The notes under the pieces were generated by a model. That model was not told the DNA's origin and did not search any database. It saw only the letters and a program-made list of their open reading frames with translations. A stretch of DNA of 9,311 nucleotides from Pseudomonadota bacterium (GTDB lineage: Bacteria; Pseudomonadota; Alphaproteobacteria; Rhizobiales; Xanthobacteraceae). Below are positions 1 through 4,601 of the stretch, piece after piece; positions within the stretch are counted from its first letter, which is position 1, and every line of letters starts with the position of its first letter. Where the stretch lies: contig JAEYRD010000060.1 in NCBI GenBank assembly GCA_023435725.1, positions 1 to 9,311 on the forward strand, given 5' to 3'. The position numbers and the translations under genes were made by a program.

Positions 1-578
1 GCCGCGACGATGACGATCCAGGGAATGCCGCCGATCGAGCCTGAGCCGAGCGTGGTGATGAGGTCCGGCACCTTGTAGGCGATCTGGCCGCGCACCAGCA
101 GTGCGGAGATGCCGGCGGCGATCTGCAGCATCGCCAGCGTCATGATGAAGGAGGGGATGCCGATCACCGTCAGCCCCAGCGCATTGACGAGGCCGAGCAG
201 CGCGCAGAGCAGGATGGCGAGTAGGATCGCGACGGCGCCGGGCAGCGGCACATTGGCGATGTTGACGTAGGATTCCTGCAGCGTGAAGTAGGCGACCGCG
301 ATGCCCGTGACGTTGGCGATGCTGGCGATCGAGAGGTCGATCTCCGCGCAGAGGATCACGAAGGTGAGGCCGACCGCGATGATGCCTGTCACCGACACCT
401 GGGTCAGGATGTTGCCGAGATTGTCGAGCGTGGCGAAGGAGGGGCTGGCGAAGGCGAAGAAGGCGGACAGGAGGATCAGCGTCAGGAACGGCGCGATGTT
501 GCGCATCTGCGAGCGCAGGAAGGGCCCAAGGCCGCGCGCCCGCCGACCCGCCGCTGGAACCGTCTCACTGCTCGCCAT
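1..578 (-). CDS. Sugar ABC transporter permease, RbsC type (partial)
   Basis: Inner-membrane permease of a ribose/sugar-type ABC importer. It would form the channel that takes substrate from the periplasmic binding protein encoded at 2100-3122, driven by the ATPase at 591-2093. The 192 visible residues are the N-terminal part; the gene continues past the left edge. After a short basic cytoplasmic start come hydrophobic segments at about residues 28-50 and 62-80, then the stretch GLTFVILCAEIDLSIASI. This matches the RbsC/AraH family block that normally reads 'GMTFVILTGGIDLSVGS'. More membrane helices follow, with the family-like sequence IGIPSFIMTLAML. The ATG at 576-578 has a GGAG about 8 bases upstream and lies 12 bases after the ATPase stop, so it is translated from the same operon transcript. 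The family call is sure; the substrate is not known. Confidence 0.92.
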   Translation of the reverse strand, partial: MASSETVPAAGRRARGLGPFLRSQMRNIAPFLTLILLSAFFAFASPSFATLDNLGNILTQVSVTGIIAVGLTFVILCAEIDLSIASIANVTGIAVAYFTLQESYVNIANVPLPGAVAILLAILLCALLGLVNALGLTVIGIPSFIMTLAMLQIAAGISALLVRGQIAYKVPDLITTLGSGSIGGIPWIVIVA

Positions 579-590
579 TGTGTTTCTCCG

Positions 591-2093
591 TCACGCCGCT
601 TCCAGCAGGCGGTCCTTGCTGACCGGCTCGTTCTTGAACTCCCGCACCACCGCGCCGCGCTTGAGGACGAGGATGCGGTCAGCTAGCGACAGCACCGTTT
701 CCGGCTCGGTCGACAGCACGATGATCGCGAGCCCCTTGGCGCGGAGGTCGCGGACGATGTTGATGACGTCGTTCTTGGCGCCGACATCCATGCCGCGGGT
801 CGGCTCGCACAGCACCAGCAGCTTTGGCGGATAGGTCAGCCATCTTGCCAGCGCGACCTTCTGCTGGTTGCCGCCGGAGAGCATGCCGAGGTCGAGGCCG
901 ACCACCGGCGGTCTGATCTGCAGCTGCTCGACCTGGCGCTGCGCGATGTCGCGCTCCTGCGCCGGCTTGAGCAGCAGCGCCGAGATGCGGTCCAGCAGGC
1001 TGATCGAGATGTTCTTGTAGACCGGCTCCTGATGAAACAGCATGTCACGCCGGCTCTCCGGCACCAGCGCCACCCCGGCACGCCGTGCCGCGGCCGTGCT
1101 GGCGAAAGTCCTCGGCGTCCCCTCGACGGCGAGCGTGCCGCCGTCCGGCTTCAGCTTGCCGAACAGGATGCGCGACAGCTCCTGCTGGCCGCAGCCCATG
1201 AAGCCGTAGATGCCGAGAACCTCGCCGGCGCGTGCTTCGAACGAGACGTCCTGCAGGCTGCGGGCCAGCGAAAGCTGGTCGACCTTCAGGACCACCGCCC
1301 TGTCGCTCGGCTGCGGCAGCAGCAGGTCGTCGGTATAGCTGTGCTCGAGCGCTTCGCCGCCGCGGCCGATCATGGCTTCGATCAGCGCGCCCTTGCTGGT
1401 CGCGGCGCTAGCTGTCTCGGCGACCTTCCGCCCGTTGCGGAACACGGTCACCGTGTCGGACACGCGCAAGATGTCCTCGATGAAATGCGAGATGAAGACG
1501 ATGCTGGTGCCTTCTTGGCGTAAGCGCCGGAGCGTCGCGAACAGGCGCTCGACCTCGGGCGGGGAGAGGGCGGAGGTCGGCTCGTCCAGGATGACGATGC
1601 GGGCGCCGGAGAACAACACGCGGGCGATCTCGATCAGCTGCTGCAGCCCGATCGGGAGGTCGCCGAGCCGCGACATCGGATCGACGTCGATGCCGAAGCG
1701 GGCGAGCTGCTCGCCGGCCTCGCGCGCCATGCGTCGCCACTGCACGAGGCCGAGCCAGTTGGTCGGCTGGTTGCCCAGGAACACGTTCTCCGCGACCGTG
1801 AGGTCGGGTGCGACGCTGAGCTCCTGATGCACCATGGCGATGCCGGCCGCGTGCGCGTCGCGGGCCGAGCGGAAATGCGTCTCCTGGCCGACGATCAGGA
1901 AGTGGCCGGAAAATTCGGGGTGCACGCCGGCGATGATCTTCATCAGCGTACTTTTTCCTGCGCCGTTCTCGCCGACGAGACCGTGGATCTCGCCGGGATA
2001 CAGCGCAAAGTCGACACCACGAAGCGCTTCGACGCCGCCGAAGCTCTTCGTGATGCCCTTCAGTTCCAGGATGGGTGAACGAACCTCAGGCAT
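591..2093 (-). CDS. Sugar ABC transporter ATP-binding protein, RbsA/MglA type
   Basis: Cytoplasmic ATPase of the sugar importer: 500 residues with two fused nucleotide-binding domains, the usual length and layout for RbsA/MglA/XylG. Domain 1 has Walker A GENGAGKST (residues 41-49), Q-loop Gln90, a variant signature LPIGLQQ (about 146-152) and Walker B ILDEPTSAL with Asp170-Glu171. Domain 2 has the degenerate Walker A typical of the family (GFMGCGQQE), a good signature LSGGNQQ (405-411) and the block VLCEPTRGMDVG. In that block the Walker B aspartate is replaced by Cys429, while Glu430 is kept. This suggests that domain 2 is a weak or non-hydrolysing site. The ATG lies 6 bases after the stop of the binding-protein gene. 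No clear Shine-Dalgarno is visible, so translational coupling is likely. The sugar cannot be inferred. Confidence 0.95.
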   Translation of the reverse strand: MPEVRSPILELKGITKSFGGVEALRGVDFALYPGEIHGLVGENGAGKSTLMKIIAGVHPEFSGHFLIVGQETHFRSARDAHAAGIAMVHQELSVAPDLTVAENVFLGNQPTNWLGLVQWRRMAREAGEQLARFGIDVDPMSRLGDLPIGLQQLIEIARVLFSGARIVILDEPTSALSPPEVERLFATLRRLRQEGTSIVFISHFIEDILRVSDTVTVFRNGRKVAETASAATSKGALIEAMIGRGGEALEHSYTDDLLLPQPSDRAVVLKVDQLSLARSLQDVSFEARAGEVLGIYGFMGCGQQELSRILFGKLKPDGGTLAVEGTPRTFASTAAARRAGVALVPESRRDMLFHQEPVYKNISISLLDRISALLLKPAQERDIAQRQVEQLQIRPPVVGLDLGMLSGGNQQKVALARWLTYPPKLLVLCEPTRGMDVGAKNDVINIVRDLRAKGLAIIVLSTEPETVLSLADRILVLKRGAVVREFKNEPVSKDRLLEAA

Positions 2094-2099
2094 GGAGGA

Positions 2100-3122
2100 C
2101 TAGATCAGGAAGTGGTCTTCCATCCATTGCATGCCGGGGGCGTTCGCCTTGGTCACGACCGGGCCGTCGGTGACGACGTTCTTAGGGATTCCCTGGCCGC
2201 TCTTCTCGCCGCCGACCACTGCGGCTACGCCGGCGATGATGGCGCCGCCATGGATGCGGCAGGACGGGTTGCGGACGGTCGCGAACATCCGGCCCTCGCT
2301 CACCGCCTGGATCGCGGGCGGCATGGCGTCGACGCCGCCGATCAGGATGTTGGTGCGGTTGCGCGCCTTCATGATGTTGTAGGCGGCGAGTGCCATGTCA
2401 TCATTGTGGAAGAACGCCGCGTCGATCTGCGGGTATTTGGTCAGATATGTTTCCCAGAGCCGCGCGGTCTTGGAGACGTCCCAGTCGGCCGGCTGGGTGT
2501 CGAGCACCTCGATGCCAGGGAATTGCTTGACCACCGAATTGAAGCCCTTGGCGCGCCCCTGCGCGCCGGTGTGACCGAGCGCGCCCTGCGTCATGATGAT
2601 CTTGCCCTTGCCGCCCATGGCGTTGCACAGCGCCTGCGTCACGGAGGCGCCCATGAACTCGTTGTCGGGGGCGAGGAAGGAGTGGACGTTGATTTGATCG
2701 AGAGGAGCGATAAGCGTGTCCATGTCGATCACGGGCGTGCCGGCGTCGATCATCTTCTGCACGGGCTGGGTGAGGGTGCCGATGCCAAAAGCCTGGATCG
2801 CGACGAAATCCCATTTCTGCGAGGCCATGTTGTCGATCGCCGCGCGCTGCTTCACCGCGTCGAGCTGGCCGTCGAACCAGGTCACGTCGACATTGAACAG
2901 TTTGCCCCAGAATTCCGCGGCCTGCTTGCCCTGCGCGCACCAGGTCGCCTGGAGGCCCGCATTGGAGAACGCCGCCTTCAGCGGTTTCTCGGATCGTCCG
3001 ACTTCGGCTGCAAGTGCGGGGTTTATGCCCATGCTGCCGAGGATGGCAGTCGCGGCGCCGGCGGTCGCTGCCGCCTGAAGAAGATCGCGCCTCGTCGTCG
3101 AGAAATCTTTCGTCCCGGACAT
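2100..3122 (-). CDS. Sugar ABC transporter substrate-binding protein with Tat signal
   Basis: Periplasmic binding protein of 340 residues, the first gene of the importer operon. It would capture the substrate and deliver it to the permease. The N-terminus has a twin-arginine motif (TTRRDLL, Arg11-Arg12), a hydrophobic run, and a cleavage site near ALA-AE (residue 38 or 39). The body has the type I periplasmic-binding fold features of the RbsB-like family. These are repeated alpha/beta segments, the stretch IDAAFFHNDDMALAAYN close to the family's 'AxNDxMAxGA' block, then IGGVDAMPPAIQAV, matching the usual 'GxDGxxxAlxai'. The start is well placed: GGGAG sits 6-7 bases upstream (3129-3133). Export by Tat rather than Sec suggests that it folds before export. 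Sequence alone does not separate ribose, xylose, inositol or another polyol as ligand. Confidence 0.93.
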   Translation of the reverse strand: MSGTKDFSTTRRDLLQAAATAGAATAILGSMGINPALAAEVGRSEKPLKAAFSNAGLQATWCAQGKQAAEFWGKLFNVDVTWFDGQLDAVKQRAAIDNMASQKWDFVAIQAFGIGTLTQPVQKMIDAGTPVIDMDTLIAPLDQINVHSFLAPDNEFMGASVTQALCNAMGGKGKIIMTQGALGHTGAQGRAKGFNSVVKQFPGIEVLDTQPADWDVSKTARLWETYLTKYPQIDAAFFHNDDMALAAYNIMKARNRTNILIGGVDAMPPAIQAVSEGRMFATVRNPSCRIHGGAIIAGVAAVVGGEKSGQGIPKNVVTDGPVVTKANAPGMQWMEDHFLI

Positions 3123-3156
3123 CGCTCGCTCCCATATATTCTATCGTCGGCGCGTC

Positions 3157-3221
3157 ATTGATTGCGCGACCGATGCGGAAAGTCTCTCACAAGAGTTGTT
3201 GCCACTCAATCTGCAATCAAT
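3157..3221. repeat. 9-bp inverted repeat upstream of the sugar importer operon
   Basis: The arms ATTGATTGC (3157-3165) and GCAATCAAT (3213-3221) are exact inverted copies 47 bases apart, in the 138-base gap between the globin stop and the binding-protein start. This is where the promoter and operator of the importer operon should lie. The arms could be half-sites for a looping repressor, or chance. I see no convincing -10/-35 pair nearby. Confidence 0.35.
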
Positions 3222-3260
3222 CGTAAGATCGCCGTAGCCGCGTTGGTGCAGCGCGAAGCG

Positions 3261-3665
3261 TTACGCTGCGATGCCAGCGAAGGCCTCGATCTCGACGAGC
3301 AATGCGTCCCAGGCCTGCGCGATCTCGGCCGACCATTCATCGCCGAGCAGATCGCGTAGCGTATCCCTGATGATCGCGAAGAAGGCGATGAAGAGGTCGC
3401 GCGGCGTGCCATAGGCGTCGTGCGAGGCGACCTCGCAGGTGATCAGCCGGAAATGCCCGCTGCGCTGGCCCGCGAAGTCTAGGATCGCCTCGATCGTCAG
3501 CGCGAGCATCGATCCCATCACGAGCTCGCTGCCTTGAGCGCGGAACATCGCCCGCGCTTCGGGATGCGTCTTGAACAGACGTTGATAGACGAGCGGCGTG
3601 AGATCCGCGCAGCGTGAGGCCGCGAGTTCAAAGCTTTGTTCGATCAGAATGGGAGAGGCATTCAT
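3261..3665 (-). CDS. Single-domain bacterial globin
   Basis: Haem protein of 134 residues related to the globin domain of flavohaemoglobins. Expected roles are O2 binding or NO detoxification. Visible family landmarks are LVYQRLFKTHPEARAMF (residues 25-41), which lines up with the B-helix and CD corner of Hmp-type globins and places Tyr27 at the B10 position and Phe41 at CD1. The stretch ASHDAYG supplies the proximal F8 histidine, His82. There is no FAD/NAD reductase domain, so a separate reductase would be needed. The ATG at 3663-3665 has no good Shine-Dalgarno; only a G-rich run lies 10-15 bases upstream. The gene is divergent from the copper operon and precedes the sugar importer on the same strand by 138 bases. 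An intrinsic-terminator-like hairpin sits only about 20 bases before its start, which raises the question of how it is expressed. The family call is firm; the physiological role is inferred. Confidence 0.88.
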   Translation of the reverse strand: MNASPILIEQSFELAASRCADLTPLVYQRLFKTHPEARAMFRAQGSELVMGSMLALTIEAILDFAGQRSGHFRLITCEVASHDAYGTPRDLFIAFFAIIRDTLRDLLGDEWSAEIAQAWDALLVEIEAFAGIAA

Positions 3666-3686
3666 CGGCGGTTCAGCCCCGCGGAT

Positions 3687-3715
3687 AAAAAAAGAGCGGG
3701 GCCCTGGCCCCGCTC
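3687..3715 (-). terminator. Strong intrinsic terminator hairpin (minus orientation)
   Basis: A perfect 10-bp GC-rich inverted repeat with arms 3694-3703 and 3706-3715 around a central CT. On the minus strand it is followed by seven T (3693 to 3687), the classic Rho-independent layout. On the plus strand the stem is followed by A5 and no T run, so it acts for minus-strand transcripts only. No minus-strand protein gene lies upstream of it in the gap, and the next gene downstream is the globin, starting at 3665. It therefore ends an unseen small transcript or works as an attenuator in the globin leader. Confidence 0.75.
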
Positions 3716-3778
3716 AAAAATTGTGTCGACCCTATTATCCCCGATTCTAAGATTTGCTCTTGATTGACGGGGCGACGC

Positions 3779-3794
3779 TGCATTTTGCGCGCCA
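3779..3794 (-). promoter_or_regulatory. Possible sigma-54 (RpoN) -24/-12 promoter
   Basis: Read on the minus strand the 16 bases are TGGCGCGCAAAATGCA. Against the sigma-54 consensus TGGCACG-N4-TTGCA they keep the -24 GG and -12 GC with the correct 10-base spacing. They differ only at the A after TGGC and the first T of TTGCA. Predicted transcription would begin near 3768. It would reach the terminator hairpin after roughly 80 bases and the globin start after about 100. No enhancer-binding site was identified, and a chance match is possible in GC-rich DNA. Confidence 0.35.
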
Positions 3795-3954
3795 GGGGCT
3801 CCTCCCGAGACTTGGACCACCAGACTTCGACCTCGCGGCCAGCCTGAGCAAGAGCGATGCTAGATCAACTTTTCGCGCTTGTCATCATTTTCAGCAACGA
3901 TTGTTCAAAATTCGAGCAGTAGACGAAATGATCAGGCTCTTTACCTCGTAAGCG

Positions 3955-3967
3955 TATGACAAACATA
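3955..3967. repeat. Short palindrome TATG-N5-CATA, possible operator
   Basis: TATG (3955-3958) and CATA (3964-3967) flank ACAAA inside the AT-richer part of the divergent gap, overlapping the weak promoter-like pair. Position and symmetry fit a small operator, but the arms are only 4 bp, so the support is slight. Confidence 0.2.
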
Positions 3968-4009
3968 AGAAATCTGTGGACGGGGCAGGGGTGTCCGATT
4001 GCCTCAAAT

Positions 4010-4027
4010 GCCGGTCTTCCTGCCGGC
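4010..4027. repeat. Small hairpin GCCGG-N8-CCGGC upstream of the DUF2946 gene
   Basis: Arms GCCGG (4010-4014) and CCGGC (4023-4027) with an 8-base loop, in the presumed leader of the copper operon. The same arm sequence and loop length recur at 4570-4587 before the receptor gene. No T run follows, so it is not a terminator. Confidence 0.3.
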
Positions 4028-4133
4028 GGAGCGGCCCGACCACAGTTTTCGAGAAATTTGCGCTGGACCAAGAAGGCGGCGGAACTGACCTCGACTCGGC
4101 CCACGGCGAGGTGTTTAGTTAGCGCACGAACGA

Positions 4134-4517
4134 ATGGTTCGGTGGATGCGCGCACGGCTGCAAAGATTCCTACCCATCGTCCTGCTCGCCCTGGCGATGC
4201 AGGTGCTGGCGCCGATTGCCGCCTGCCTGGCGGCCGGCCAGGCCGCGGCCGATCCACTTTCCGCCGGTGTCATCTGCCACAGTACGGGCGAGCTGGGTGG
4301 TCTGAACGATCAGACCGGCACGCCAGCCCACGCCGGTGCGTGCGCGCTGTGCTGTCTGGCGCAGGCCAATGCATCGCTCGATTCGCCGCCGCAAGCCGCT
4401 CTCGCCATTCCCTTCCGCCACGCCGAACGCGTGATGTGGCACGCGGCGGATCTATCCGCCGTCCCTGTCCATACGGGCTCAAACGCCCGGGCGCGCGCAC
4501 CTCCACGCTTTTCCTGA
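4134..4517 (+). CDS. pcuA: DUF2946 small periplasmic Cys/His protein, PcuA-like
   Basis: First gene of the copper operon, 127 residues. After a basic start (RARLQRF) comes a hydrophobic signal segment at about residues 12-30, then a mature part with Cys48-His49 and the cluster HAGACALCC (His66, Cys70, Cys73, Cys74). This is the hallmark of DUF2946 proteins, which often sit next to TonB receptors for metals. The Cys/His cluster is a plausible copper site, by inference. In the published B. japonicum pcuABCDE operon the first product is periplasmic and precedes the TonB receptor, so position and topology support the name pcuA. No clear Shine-Dalgarno is visible, and an in-frame ATG at 4146 is a possible alternative start that would give 123 residues. 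Codon choice is consistent with the downstream genes. Confidence 0.75.
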   Translation: MVRWMRARLQRFLPIVLLALAMQVLAPIAACLAAGQAAADPLSAGVICHSTGELGGLNDQTGTPAHAGACALCCLAQANASLDSPPQAALAIPFRHAERVMWHAADLSAVPVHTGSNARARAPPRFS

Positions 4518-4569
4518 CGACCCTCGTGATCGCCGCGATCCGCCCGCCGGCGATTGATGCTGTCGAATT

Positions 4570-4587
4570 GCCGGAGAGAAAGCCGGC
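4570..4587. repeat. Small hairpin GCCGG-N8-CCGGC before the receptor start
   Basis: Arms 4570-4574 and 4583-4587 around an 8-base purine-rich loop. It ends 6 bases before the AGGA that probably serves the ATG at 4602. It matches the hairpin at 4010-4027 in arms and loop length but not in loop sequence. It could influence receptor translation; this is inference. Confidence 0.3.
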
Positions 4588-4601
4588 GTCAGGAATGGCC
4601 C

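Larger units (their letters stand above)
3796..4133 (+). promoter_or_regulatory. Upstream control region of the copper operon (no gene seen)
   Basis: No protein gene is convincing in this stretch: open frames on both strands lack good starts, family motifs and codon bias. The part from about 3885 to 3975 is clearly richer in A/T than the surroundings, as expected for a promoter region. A weak -35-like TTTACC (3940-3945) with ACATAA (3963-3968) at a 17-base spacing is the best sigma-70-like pair I find, and it is not strong. The region also contains the small palindrome at 3955-3967 and the hairpin at 4010-4027. Copper-starvation control of this operon is known from Bradyrhizobium, but I cannot point to a proven operator. 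Confidence 0.35.

Noticed and set aside
2112..3161. Plus-strand open frame of 349 codons opposite the substrate-binding protein
   Set aside because: It mirrors the binding-protein codons. The minus-strand frame has a Tat signal, a ribosome site and family blocks.
3123..3260. Possible sigma-54 site TGGCAACAACTCTTGT upstream of the binding-protein gene
   Set aside because: The -12 part is displaced by one base and lacks the required GC, so spacing and invariant bases fail.
3248..3271. Inverted repeat GCAGCG/CGCTGC at the globin stop as a terminator
   Set aside because: Only 6 bp with a 10-base loop and no T run after it on the minus strand; it also overlaps the stop codon.
3862..3875. Possible FixK/FNR box (TTGATCTAGCATCG, minus strand)
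   Set aside because: Only the TTGAT half matches; the second half lacks ATCAA.
3754..3951. Small plus-strand open frame of 65 codons in the gap
   Set aside because: No ribosome site, and the opposite strand is equally open. It covers the sigma-54-like element. Composition is not gene-like towards its end.
3865..4257. Minus-strand open frame of 130 codons across the divergent gap and the pcuA start
   Set aside because: It overlaps the signal-peptide region of the DUF2946 gene, has no good start or ribosome site, and shows no family motif. A leftover mobile-element fragment cannot be excluded, but nothing supports it.
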